NCBI GenBank assembly: GCA_900758495.1
Contig: CAAERO010000005.1
Location: 62,001-126,000 of the forward strand
Direction: 5' to 3'
DNA from: Bacilli bacterium
GTDB lineage: Bacteria; Bacillota_I; Bacilli_A; RF39; UBA660
Length of the DNA stretch: 64,000 nt
Each line of letters opens with the position of its first letter. Position 1 is the first letter of the stretch. Shown here piece after piece: positions 25,988 through 34,614 of the stretch. Position numbers and translations under genes: made by a program. The notes under the pieces are model-generated. The model made no database searches. It was not told where the DNA came from and worked only from the letters and a program-made list of their open reading frames with translations.

Positions 25988-26905
25988 ATGAAGAATAAAA
26001 AACTAAAAAAAGTTGCTATATTATCAATAGCTATTTTATTATTGACGGGCTGTACAACAACACTTGTTGATAGTAAAAAACAGGCTGTTAAAAATCCTGA
26101 AACAGGGCAATCTTTAACAGAAAATATTTTGTGTCAACCTGAGAATGAAAAGACAGTAAAAATTTATGAAAAAAATAAAGTGAATGTAAAAAAATTACCA
26201 AAATGTGATAATTTTAAAGTTACTTCTGGTGGTTATGAAGGTTTGTGGACTTCAATATTTGTTAAACCGTTGGCATATATAATTTTAAAATTAGGTAAAT
26301 TAGTTAGTAGCTTTGCTATAAGTATCATAATTATTACAGTTATTTTGAGATTTATACTATTCCCATTTACTAAAAAGATGGCCCTTCAATCTGAAATGAT
26401 GAAACAAGCAAGCCCAGAATTAGAAAGAATTAGAAAGAAATATGAAGGAAAGACTGATGAAGCTTCTTTAATGAGACAAAATCAAGAAATGCTAATGGTA
26501 TATAAAAAATATAATTTTAATCCATTAAGCAGTTGTTTGGTTTCTTTCATTCAATTACCATTATTTTTTGCTTTTTTTGAAGCAATTAATAGAGTACCAG
26601 CAATATTTGAAGACAAATTTATTGGTTTACAATTAGGTACAACACCATTAGTTGGATTTGGCACCTCAACATTTTATGTATATGTAATATTAATTGTTTT
26701 AATTGGAGCAACAACAATTTACACATTTAAGATGAGTGGAGCAACAAGTCAAGATCCATCAATGAAAATGCTGCCAGTTATGATGAGTGTGATGATTATA
26801 TTTACAGCTTTATTTATGCCATCTGCCCTTGGTATATATTGGGTTACCCAAAATTTATTTATGATAGTTCAAAATACTATAACAACTAAAGGAGCGAAAA
26901 AATAG
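25988..26905 (+). CDS. yidC: Membrane protein insertase YidC/SpoIIIJ (lipoprotein)
   Basis: YidC inserts membrane proteins with or without SecYEG. The 305-residue product begins with a lipoprotein signal (hydrophobic run then LLLTGC, Cys near residue 22), as in Gram-positive YidC1. The Oxa1 core follows with five membrane segments; ILRFILFPFTK contains the conserved groove arginine. In Bacillus the paralogue at this place, SpoIIIJ, is needed for forespore development. jag follows directly. Confidence 0.95.
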   Translation: MKNKKLKKVAILSIAILLLTGCTTTLVDSKKQAVKNPETGQSLTENILCQPENEKTVKIYEKNKVNVKKLPKCDNFKVTSGGYEGLWTSIFVKPLAYIILKLGKLVSSFAISIIIITVILRFILFPFTKKMALQSEMMKQASPELERIRKKYEGKTDEASLMRQNQEMLMVYKKYNFNPLSSCLVSFIQLPLFFAFFEAINRVPAIFEDKFIGLQLGTTPLVGFGTSTFYVYVILIVLIGATTIYTFKMSGATSQDPSMKMLPVMMSVMIIFTALFMPSALGIYWVTQNLFMIVQNTITTKGAKK

Positions 26906-27514
26906 ATGGAAAAGCATACATTTATAGGAAAAAACTATGAAGATGCAGTTAATAAGGCAAAGATAGAATTACAAGAGTTAGAAGACAATTTAATAATAAA
27001 TGTAGTAGATGAAAAGAAAACATTACTTTCTAAGAAATGTAAAATAGAAGTAGTAGAAAAACGAGAAATTAAAAATTTTGTTAAGGAAAAATTAATTACT
27101 CTTTTAAAAGAAATGGGCTATCAAGCTGAAATAGAGGTTCAGGTAAAGCAAAACATACCAACGTATAAGATATATTCTAGTAATGATTCCTTATTAATAG
27201 GTAAAAATGGCAAAAATTTAGAAGCATTGCAAGTTGTTTTAAGACAAATAGTTAATAGTGAAACTGGTACTAATTATCGCTTTTTTCTAGATGTTTCTGA
27301 TTATAAAGAAAAAAATGAATACCATTTAGAAAACTTAGCAAAAAGTTTAGCAAAAGAGGTGTCATCTACTAAAATTGCTGTTAAAATGGATTCTATGAAT
27401 TCTTATGAAAGAAGAATAGTCCATAATGTTTTAACAAATAATTCAAAAGTTTATACTGAGAGTGTAGGAGACGAACCAAATCGTTGTGTGGTTATTAAAC
27501 CAAGAGAAGATTAA
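26906..27514 (+). CDS. khpB: RNA-binding protein Jag/KhpB
   Basis: This protein of 202 residues has an N-terminal Jag domain (about 1-50), a KH domain with LLIGKNGKNLEALQ (about 93-107) and an R3H domain with SYERRIVHNVL (about 166-176). It binds RNA with KhpA and affects cell-wall elongation and division. It starts one base after the yidC stop, the standard pairing. Confidence 0.94.
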   Translation: MEKHTFIGKNYEDAVNKAKIELQELEDNLIINVVDEKKTLLSKKCKIEVVEKREIKNFVKEKLITLLKEMGYQAEIEVQVKQNIPTYKIYSSNDSLLIGKNGKNLEALQVVLRQIVNSETGTNYRFFLDVSDYKEKNEYHLENLAKSLAKEVSSTKIAVKMDSMNSYERRIVHNVLTNNSKVYTESVGDEPNRCVVIKPRED

Positions 27515-27525
27515 TTCTTCTTTTT
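27505..27525 (+). terminator. Weak terminator after khpB
   Basis: AGAAGA and TCTTCT flank 5 nt and precede TTTTTC; the stem overlaps the khpB stop codon. Confidence 0.4.
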
Positions 27526-27526
27526 C

Positions 27527-27555
27527 TTTACTTTAAAATTACTTTTTACTATAAT
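27527..27555 (+). promoter_or_regulatory. Promoter for 27584 gene and mnmEG operon
   Basis: TTTACT and TATAAT with a 17-bp spacer, 28 nt before the next ATG. Confidence 0.55.
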
Positions 27556-27583
27556 ATAGTCAAAATGAAAGAAGTGACTTTAT

Positions 27584-28270
27584 ATGAAAGAACAAGAAAA
27601 AAATGAATTGGATATTGTCAAGAATGATGTAGAATCATCTATATCTTTTACAGAAAATTTAATTAACAAGTTAGAATTAAATCCAACAGTTATTGATTAT
27701 TTGGAAAAGTTAAAATTATTAAAAAGATTAGAACAAAAGAAAAAATTTCTAAACGAATTAGAAATAGGTGAGGATGGTACTTTTTTTAATTCTTCTCAAA
27801 AATACTTTCAAAAAGGATTAAGTTCTACTTATTTTGGGTTATCAATTATTCTTGCTAATGCTTTTAGTTTGTTGTCAACTTGTTCTTCTAAAAAGTTATT
27901 ATCATATGAAGAAGTTATTGCTTATACAAAAAATGCACAAGAGAAATTACAGAGAATGTATTATATAGAAGGAGATAAGAAAATAACAAATAGTTTTGGA
28001 TTGGATGTTTACGAGAATCCAAAAAATTATTCAGTTATTGATTTTGAAGAAATTTGTCCTTTTTTAACACAGAAAAAGTTAGAAGATCATTATAACATAC
28101 CAGGTATTGTAATACGACCAGAACTCAGATTTTTTGAAATAAACAAAGAATATTTGATGAATGAAAATTTGAATATACCTTTAAGAATTCGAGAAGCATT
28201 TTATGGTATAGATGCTCAAAAAATATTAGGAATAAATGAGAATAAAAAGGAGAAAGTATATAAAAAATGA
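27584..28270 (+). CDS. Protein of unknown function upstream of mnmE
   Basis: I do not recognise this 228-residue protein. The N-terminal 70 residues are charged and helical, probably a coiled coil (KNDVESSISFTENLINKLEL). A moderately hydrophobic segment with three Ser-Cys/Thr-rich turns (LSIILANAFSLLSTCSSKK) lies at about residues 86-104 and may be a membrane or buried helix. The C-terminal part contains EICPFLTQKKLEDHYNIPG. It has a good promoter and overlaps mnmE by 4 nt (ATGA), so it is translated with the tRNA-modification and chromosome-segregation genes. Confidence 0.75.
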   Translation: MKEQEKNELDIVKNDVESSISFTENLINKLELNPTVIDYLEKLKLLKRLEQKKKFLNELEIGEDGTFFNSSQKYFQKGLSSTYFGLSIILANAFSLLSTCSSKKLLSYEEVIAYTKNAQEKLQRMYYIEGDKKITNSFGLDVYENPKNYSVIDFEEICPFLTQKKLEDHYNIPGIVIRPELRFFEINKEYLMNENLNIPLRIREAFYGIDAQKILGINENKKEKVYKK

Positions 28271-29631
28271 TTAGTTATGAAAATGATACAATAGCAGCGA
28301 TAGCTACCAAATTAGGAGTAGGAGCTATTTCGATTATTAGAGTAAGTGGTATAGATGCGATTCCATTAGTTAATAAAATATTTAAAGGAAAAGATTTAGA
28401 AAAAGTTAAGTCACATACAATTCATTATGGATATATTGTAAAATGTGATGAAAAGATTGATGAAGTATTAGTAACAGTAATGAGAGCACCAAAAACTTTT
28501 ACTAGAGAAGATGTAGTAGAGATAAATTGTCATGGTGGAATAAATACAACTTTAACAGTTTTTTCGTTACTTCAAGAGTTAGGAGTAAAAGCAGCTGATA
28601 GAGGGGAATTTACAAAAAGAGCATTTTTAAATGGTAGAATAGACTTAACCGAAGCTGAGGCCGTTATGGACCTAATTGAAAGTAAAAGTGATGAGCAAAG
28701 AAAATTAGCTATGAATTCTTTAGGAGGAAGCTTAAAACAATATATTCATTCATTTAGAGAACCGTTAAAAAAACTAATTGCTAATATAGAGGTTAATATA
28801 GATTATCCAGAATACTATGATATTGAAGAAGTTACAAAAAAAGATATAGCAACAGAAATAGAGAAACTGATTCCAAAGTTAAAAAGAACAATTGAAGAAA
28901 GTGAATCTCATCAAATAGTAAGAAATGGTATAAAAACAGTCATCGTTGGACGTCCAAATGTTGGCAAAAGTAGTATATTAAATACACTAATTAATCAAAA
29001 TAAAGCAATAGTAACCGATATTGAGGGAACAACTAGAGATATAGTAGAAGGAACTGTATTTATAAATGGAGTAGAGCTATTATTAATAGATACTGCTGGA
29101 ATAAGAGAAACGGATAATGTTGTTGAACAACTAGGAGTAAAAAAAAGTTTAGAATTATTGGGTGAAGCTGATTTAGTTTTAGCAGTTTTTAATGTTAATG
29201 AAAATTTGTCAACAGAGGATAATGAAATAATAGAAAAACTTGATAAAGATAAAACAATAATTGTGTTAAATAAAGACGATTTGCCTAGGAAACTAAAAAA
29301 TACTGATTTTTCTTTTTCTCATATAGTTTATACTAATACGAATTCCTTGGAAGGGGTTAATTCATTAAAGCAAGAAATCGTAAAAATGTTTTCTCTTGAT
29401 AGACTAGAAGAAACTGAAGCATTTTTATCAAACAATAGACAATTAAACTGTGCAACTAAAGCACTTGAAATTTTGGTAAAAATAAACAGTAATCTAGAAA
29501 AAGACATACCACTTGATCTTATTGAAATCGACTTACGAGAAGTATTAACAGAATTAGGCACCATAACTGGTGAAGTGTATGATGAAGAACTGTTAGATAC
29601 TTTATTTGAAAATTTTTGTGTAGGGAAGTGA
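28267..29631 (+). CDS. mnmE: tRNA uridine-5-carboxymethylaminomethyl modification GTPase
   Basis: MnmE acts with MnmG to modify U34 of tRNAs. The 454-residue protein has the folate-binding N domain (VKAADRGEFTKRAFLNGRIDLTEAEAVMDLI), the G domain with GRPNVGKSS near residue 223, DIEGTTRD and NKDD, and the C-terminal CVGK that supplies the functional cysteine. Its stop is TGA. mnmG begins 5 nt downstream. Confidence 0.97.
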   Translation: MISYENDTIAAIATKLGVGAISIIRVSGIDAIPLVNKIFKGKDLEKVKSHTIHYGYIVKCDEKIDEVLVTVMRAPKTFTREDVVEINCHGGINTTLTVFSLLQELGVKAADRGEFTKRAFLNGRIDLTEAEAVMDLIESKSDEQRKLAMNSLGGSLKQYIHSFREPLKKLIANIEVNIDYPEYYDIEEVTKKDIATEIEKLIPKLKRTIEESESHQIVRNGIKTVIVGRPNVGKSSILNTLINQNKAIVTDIEGTTRDIVEGTVFINGVELLLIDTAGIRETDNVVEQLGVKKSLELLGEADLVLAVFNVNENLSTEDNEIIEKLDKDKTIIVLNKDDLPRKLKNTDFSFSHIVYTNTNSLEGVNSLKQEIVKMFSLDRLEETEAFLSNNRQLNCATKALEILVKINSNLEKDIPLDLIEIDLREVLTELGTITGEVYDEELLDTLFENFCVGK

Positions 29632-29636
29632 TAAAA

Positions 29637-31502
29637 ATGAATTATGAAATTATTGTTGTAGGTGGAGGTCATGCTGGTTGTGAAGCAGCTCTTGCATGTG
29701 CTAGAAAAAAACACAAAACATTATTAATAAGTGGAAATTTAGAAAATATAGCTGATATGCCTTGTAATCCATCAATAGGAGGTCCAGCAAAGGGAATAGT
29801 TGTAAGGGAAATAGATGCATTAGGTGGAGAAATGGCAAAAAATACAGATAAAAGTTCTCTTCAAATGAAAGTTTTAAATACAAAAAAAGGAAAAGCTGTT
29901 CAGGCGTTGAGAGCCCAAGCTGATAAAGTTTTATATAAAAAAGAAATGCAGAAAACTTTGAAAAATCAAGAGAATTTAGACTTAAAAGAAGGATTTGTTG
30001 AAGATTTAGTTATTGAAGAAGCAAAAGTCAATGGTGTAGTGTTAGCTGATGGGACAAAAATTGCTGCAAAGGCAGTAATTTTAACTACTGGTACTTATCT
30101 AAGAAGTTCTATTTTAATAGGAAGTAATAAAAAATCAGAAGGACCACATGGTGAAAAAGAAAGTAAGTTTTTAAGTATTAAATTAAAAGAATTAGGTTTT
30201 ACAATCAAGAGATTAAAAACAGGAACTCCACCAAGGATAGAGAGAAGTAGTATAGATTTTAGTAAAGTTGCGGTAGAAAATGGTAGTTCTGAAGATTTAA
30301 CTTTTTCTTATGATAATACAGATGCTTTAGCATATCATTATCAAATTCCATGTCACCTTGTTTATACCAATAGCAAGACTCATGAAATAATTAAAAAGCA
30401 TTTGAAAGAATCAAGTATGTATGGTGGTTATGTTGAGGGAATAGGGCCAAGATATTGTCCATCAATTGAAGATAAAGTAGTTAGATTTCAAGATAAGGAA
30501 CGTCATCAATTATTTCTAGAACCAGAAAGTCTATCATATGATGATATATATTTACAAGGTTTTTCTACCAGTATGCCTGAATATGTTCAAGAAGAGATAG
30601 TTCATAGTTTAGAAGGGCTTGAAAACGCTAAAATATTAAGATATGCTTATGCTATTGAATATGATGCTATTGATTCTAAACAAATAAAACGTAGTCTTGA
30701 AACAAAATTAATAGAAGGTCTTTATACGGCTGGTCAAATAAATGGAACAAGTGGTTATGAAGAGGCAGCTGGTCAAGGATTGATGGCAGGAATTAATGCC
30801 AGCTTGAAAGTTGAAGGAAAAGATCCATTGGTTTTAAATAGAAGCGAGTCTTATATAGGTGTTCTAATAGATGATTTAGTTACTAAAGGTGTAAAGGATC
30901 CATATAGACTTTTAACTTCTCGAGCAGAATATAGATTATTATTAAGAAATGACAATGCTGACTTAAGATTAAGAGAATATGGTCATCAAATCGGATTAAT
31001 AGATGATGATACATATCAAAAATTCCTCTTAAAAAAACAACATATTGAAGAAATAAAAGTAATACTAAAAGAAACAAAAATAACACCTACAAAAGAGACT
31101 AACACTTTACTTGCAAATATGGGTACTTCTCCTATTAAAGATGGATTAACACTTTATGAACTATTAAAAAGACCAGAATTATCATTTGCCAGTGTAGAAA
31201 AATTTAAAGATTTTCCCTATAATGAATCTGAAAAAGAAGAAGTAGAAATAATGATTCAATATGAAGGATATATCAAAAAACAAGAAAAAGATACAAAAAA
31301 ATTATTAGATTTAGAAAGAATAAAAATACCAGCTAATATTTCTTATGATGATATTAAAAACATTGCAAGTGAAGCTCGTGAAAAATTAAAGAAAGTAGAA
31401 CCAGAAACTTTAGGACAGGCTAGTAGAATAAGTGGTGTTAATCCTGCTGATATTGCTATAATAATGGTTTATTTAAAAAAGGAAGAAAGAAAAAATGACT
31501 GA
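29637..31502 (+). CDS. mnmG: tRNA uridine-5-carboxymethylaminomethyl modification enzyme, FAD subunit
   Basis: MnmG is the FAD/NADH-dependent partner of MnmE. The 621-residue protein begins MNYEIIVVGGGHAGCEAALA with the dinucleotide-binding fold. It contains the signatures MPCNPSIGGPAKG and GQINGTSGYEEAAGQGL and the C-terminal ANISYDDI...LGQASRISGV motif. The start at 29637 has AGGGAAGTGA upstream. It overlaps rsmG by 8 nt. Confidence 0.97.
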   Translation: MNYEIIVVGGGHAGCEAALACARKKHKTLLISGNLENIADMPCNPSIGGPAKGIVVREIDALGGEMAKNTDKSSLQMKVLNTKKGKAVQALRAQADKVLYKKEMQKTLKNQENLDLKEGFVEDLVIEEAKVNGVVLADGTKIAAKAVILTTGTYLRSSILIGSNKKSEGPHGEKESKFLSIKLKELGFTIKRLKTGTPPRIERSSIDFSKVAVENGSSEDLTFSYDNTDALAYHYQIPCHLVYTNSKTHEIIKKHLKESSMYGGYVEGIGPRYCPSIEDKVVRFQDKERHQLFLEPESLSYDDIYLQGFSTSMPEYVQEEIVHSLEGLENAKILRYAYAIEYDAIDSKQIKRSLETKLIEGLYTAGQINGTSGYEEAAGQGLMAGINASLKVEGKDPLVLNRSESYIGVLIDDLVTKGVKDPYRLLTSRAEYRLLLRNDNADLRLREYGHQIGLIDDDTYQKFLLKKQHIEEIKVILKETKITPTKETNTLLANMGTSPIKDGLTLYELLKRPELSFASVEKFKDFPYNESEKEEVEIMIQYEGYIKKQEKDTKKLLDLERIKIPANISYDDIKNIASEAREKLKKVEPETLGQASRISGVNPADIAIIMVYLKKEERKND

Positions 31503-32142
31503 AGCAGAATTTGTAGAACAAATAAAAAAGTTAGGACTTTTTCCTACAAAAGAACAATTAAAGAAATTAAATCAACTTTATGAAATGATGATTGAAGAAA
31601 ATAAAGTGATGAATTTAACAAGAATAGTTGAAAAAGATGATGTATATTTAAAACATTTTTATGATAGTCTAACTATTGTTAAAGTTTGCGATTTTTCTAA
31701 AATAGAAACGTTATGCGATGTAGGAACAGGGGCTGGCTTTCCAGGTTTAGTTTTAAAAATATTTTTTAGTGATGTTAAAATAACTTTAGTTGATGCTCTA
31801 CAGAAAAGAGTTAATTACCTAAATAAAGTAATTAATGTGTTAGGTTTAGAAAAAATCGAAGCTATCCATATTAGAGCAGAAGACTTAGCAAAAAAAGGAA
31901 ATAGATATGACATAGTAACGGCAAGAGCAGTTGCAAACTTATCAAAATTGTTGTCCTGGACTATGCCATTAGTTAAGAAGGATGGTTCTTTCATCGCTAT
32001 GAAAGGAAATGTATCAGAAGAATTAAATATCGCCATTCCTATAATTAAAAATAAAAATTATATATTGGAAAAAAAAGTAGAATTTAATTTACCAAAAGAA
32101 AATAGTGTAAGAACTATTTTAAAAGTAAAATATAAAAATTAG
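31495..32142 (+). CDS. rsmG: 16S rRNA (guanine527-N7)-methyltransferase
   Basis: RsmG (GidB) methylates G527 of 16S rRNA; its loss gives low-level streptomycin resistance. The 215-residue product has the SAM motif CDVGTGAGFPGLVLKI and the downstream VTARAVANLSKLLSWTMPLVKK. It ends the mnmE-mnmG-rsmG unit and is followed by a 140-nt gap holding repeats and the noc promoter. Confidence 0.95.
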   Translation: MTEAEFVEQIKKLGLFPTKEQLKKLNQLYEMMIEENKVMNLTRIVEKDDVYLKHFYDSLTIVKVCDFSKIETLCDVGTGAGFPGLVLKIFFSDVKITLVDALQKRVNYLNKVINVLGLEKIEAIHIRAEDLAKKGNRYDIVTARAVANLSKLLSWTMPLVKKDGSFIAMKGNVSEELNIAIPIIKNKNYILEKKVEFNLPKENSVRTILKVKYKN

Positions 32143-32166
32143 TATTTTAATTTATAAATAATAATT

Positions 32167-32193
32167 AAGTATGATTGAATAAGTATGATTGAA
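32167..32193 (+). repeat. Two 13-bp direct repeats upstream of noc
   Basis: AAGTATGATTGAA occurs twice with a 14-bp period, 34 and 48 bp before the inverted repeat near the promoter; function unknown. Confidence 0.55.
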
Positions 32194-32200
32194 AATAAAT

Positions 32201-32241
32201 GTAATTAATCGCTAGATTAATTACTATTTTGATGTTATAAT
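32201..32241 (+). promoter_or_regulatory. noc promoter region with inverted repeat
   Basis: GTAATTAATC and GATTAATTAC (10-bp perfect arms, GCTA between, 32201-32224) overlap the -35 position of a TATAAT at 32236-32241. It may be an operator or a weak rsmG terminator (TATTTT follows). Confidence 0.5.
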
Positions 32242-32282
32242 GATAGCATAGGAAGATTAGAAAGAATAAGTGAGGGATCATA

Positions 32283-33728
32283 ATGCAGAATAATGAAAAT
32301 GAAGTTGTTTATTTATACTTAGATGATATAATTCCAAATAGATTTCAACCAAGACAAATATTTGATGAGAGAGCTCTAAAAGAATTAGCTGTTTCTATAA
32401 AAGAGCATGGTGTTATTCAACCAATAATAGTTCGTAATATTGGAAATAAATATGAAATAATAGCAGGAGAAAGAAGATATAAAGCTAGTGCATTAGCAGG
32501 TCTTACTAAAATACCAGCAATAGTTAGAAATTTAGATGACAAGGAAAGTAGTAAGGTAGCTCTTTTGGAAAACTTACAGAGGAAGAATTTAAATCCAATT
32601 GAGGAAGCAAGAACATATCAAAAAATACTAGAATTAGATCAAATGACTCAAGAAGAATTAGCAAAAACAATGGGTAAAAGTCAAAGTGCAGTGGCTAATA
32701 AATTAAGATTACTATCTTTATCTGATGTTGTTCAAGATGCTTTATTAAAAGAAAAAATTTCAGAACGTCATGCAAGAGCATTACTATCAGTGGAAGATGT
32801 TGAAAAACAGAAGAAATTACTTGATAAAATAATTACTAATAAAATGACAGTTCGTGAATTAGAAGAAGAAATTAATCCAAAGCCAAAACAAGAGTTAAAT
32901 ACTGCTGACTTAGAAAAACTTTTAAAGAAAGAACCAGTACCTATTAATGAAAATAGTAATAACATGTTGCCAGATTTAAATTTACAACTTACTAATAATG
33001 TAAATCAAAATCAATTTTCAGCACCTATATCTTCTGCTAATCAAGTTACTGAACAAAAAGAATCAGATATTGGAATAGATTATAGTACACCACCTAAGTT
33101 TATAGATTATAGTGATGAAAAAGTAGCTGATATTCAAGATCCATTGTTGAAAAGTACAGCTAGTTCTGAAATTAACTTAGATGAGCTTAGAAATAATGCT
33201 CGAGATATTAATATTACTAACAATAATTCAATGGCTAATATGGATAGTTTATTAAAAACTACACCAAATACCCAAGATAATAATATTCAAGAACCTACTG
33301 GAAATTTCAAGTTTTTTCAACCAGATACTACATCCTCTACTCAGACTACAGATGGTCAGTCAGCCCTTGACTCATTGTTATTAGCAAAGGATAATTCTAC
33401 TTCAATACCTAATGCAGCAGATTCTTTGTTAACAGCAAATGTTTCAAATACTAAATCACAAGAACAAAAAATGGATGTTCCATACTTAGATACTTATAAT
33501 AATCCGTTTGCACATAATCCTATTTTTTCTGACGATGTTGAGAAAATTATGGGTAAGAAAATTGAAACAGTTCAGGAAAAGCCAAGCCTTGATTTTAATG
33601 GTTGCTTAAATACAGTACGTGATGCTGTTAAGAAAATAGAACTTTCAGGATTTAAAGTAGAAAGTGAAGAAATGAATTTTGAAAAGAACTACCAGATAGT
33701 TATTAAAATAGCTAAAAAAGAGGAATAG
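32283..33728 (+). CDS. noc: Noc-like ParB paralogue with long disordered linker
   Basis: Noc is a ParB-family CTPase clamp that loads at NBS sites and in Bacillus ties DNA to the membrane to block FtsZ over the nucleoid. The protein is 481 residues, against about 283 in Bacillus. The N domain has the CTP-binding boxes AGERRYKAS (61-69) and ENLQRKNL (96-103). The helix-turn-helix GKSQSAVANKLRLL (131-144) carries Gln134 and Lys140, and Arg162 lies in ERHAR; these are Noc-type, not ParB-type, specificity residues. Residues about 205-430 are rich in Asn, Ser, Thr and Gln and repeat D(S/P)LL four times. A C-terminal dimer domain (about 437-478) follows. The first residues MQNNENEVVYLYLDD do not form the basic amphipathic membrane-targeting helix of Bacillus Noc. 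The position between rsmG and parA is that of noc in Bacillus. Confidence 0.85.
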   Translation: MQNNENEVVYLYLDDIIPNRFQPRQIFDERALKELAVSIKEHGVIQPIIVRNIGNKYEIIAGERRYKASALAGLTKIPAIVRNLDDKESSKVALLENLQRKNLNPIEEARTYQKILELDQMTQEELAKTMGKSQSAVANKLRLLSLSDVVQDALLKEKISERHARALLSVEDVEKQKKLLDKIITNKMTVRELEEEINPKPKQELNTADLEKLLKKEPVPINENSNNMLPDLNLQLTNNVNQNQFSAPISSANQVTEQKESDIGIDYSTPPKFIDYSDEKVADIQDPLLKSTASSEINLDELRNNARDINITNNNSMANMDSLLKTTPNTQDNNIQEPTGNFKFFQPDTTSSTQTTDGQSALDSLLLAKDNSTSIPNAADSLLTANVSNTKSQEQKMDVPYLDTYNNPFAHNPIFSDDVEKIMGKKIETVQEKPSLDFNGCLNTVRDAVKKIELSGFKVESEEMNFEKNYQIVIKIAKKEE

Positions 33729-33730
33729 TT

Positions 33731-33753
33731 AAAGTAGAGAAATCTACTTTTTT
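33731..33753 (+). terminator. Terminator after noc
   Basis: AAAGTAGA and TCTACTTT with a GAAA tetraloop, followed by a T-run; it separates noc from parAB. Confidence 0.85.
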
Positions 33754-33765
33754 CTCTAAAACTTA

Positions 33766-33794
33766 TTTTCATAGTAAACTATTTTTGATACAAT
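33766..33794 (+). promoter_or_regulatory. Promoter of parAB
   Basis: TTTTCA and TACAAT with a 17-bp spacer, 35 nt before the parA start. Confidence 0.5.
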
Positions 33795-33828
33795 TAAGAA
33801 GAGTTATGAAAAGAAGAGAGTGATAAAA

Positions 33829-34614
33829 ATGGGAAAGGTCATATCATTAGTAAATCAAAAAGGTGGAGTAGGAAAAACAACTACAAGCATTAACCTATCT
33901 GCTTCACTTTCTTATTTTGGAAAAAGGGTTTTATTAATTGATTTAGATCCACAGGGTAATACCACAACTGGTGTAGGAATAAATAAGGGCGATATAAATA
34001 ACAGTATTTATGATGTTTTAACTGGTAGATGCAGTTGCTTAGAAGCAATGATTAAAACAAAATATAAACAATTATATGTATTACCAGCTACAATTAATTT
34101 AGCAGGACTCGATATTGAACTATTAGAAAAAAGTCAACAAGAACCAGGCTTTGCTAAAGGAGCACAATTAAAGCAGCACTTGGAAGATATTAGAGATAAT
34201 TTTGATTTTGTTATTATTGATTGCCCTCCATCTTTAGGACTTATTACTACTAATGCTTTAACAGCAAGCGACTCTGTAATTATTCCAGTTCAATGTGAGT
34301 TTTTTGCTCTAGAAGGAATAATGCAATTACTAAATACAATAAGGTTAGCCCAGAAGCAATTAAATCCTAATCTTGATATAGAAGGAGTTTTACTAACAAT
34401 GTTAGATTCACGAACTAACTTAGGATTTGAAGTTGTAGATGATATAAGAAAATTTTTTAAAGAAAAAGTATATAATACAATTATACCAAGATTAATTAGA
34501 CTTACAGAGGCACCAAGTCATGGTGAACCAATAATAGTGTATGATCCTAAGAGCAAGGGAAGCGAAGCCTATTTAAACTTAGCAAAGGAAGTGATTGATA
34601 GAAATGGAAACTAA
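33829..34614 (+). CDS. parA: Chromosome-partitioning ATPase ParA (Soj)
   Basis: ParA/Soj is a Walker-type ATPase that moves origin regions together with ParB and regulates DnaA. The 261-residue protein begins MGKVISLVNQKGGVGKTTT with the deviant Walker A (signature lysine Lys11, Lys16). DLDPQGNTTTG and VIIDCPPSLGLIT follow. The start at 33829 is favoured by AAGAGAGTGA over an ATG 9 nt earlier. parB overlaps its end by 11 nt. Confidence 0.96.
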   Translation: MGKVISLVNQKGGVGKTTTSINLSASLSYFGKRVLLIDLDPQGNTTTGVGINKGDINNSIYDVLTGRCSCLEAMIKTKYKQLYVLPATINLAGLDIELLEKSQQEPGFAKGAQLKQHLEDIRDNFDFVIIDCPPSLGLITTNALTASDSVIIPVQCEFFALEGIMQLLNTIRLAQKQLNPNLDIEGVLLTMLDSRTNLGFEVVDDIRKFFKEKVYNTIIPRLIRLTEAPSHGEPIIVYDPKSKGSEAYLNLAKEVIDRNGN

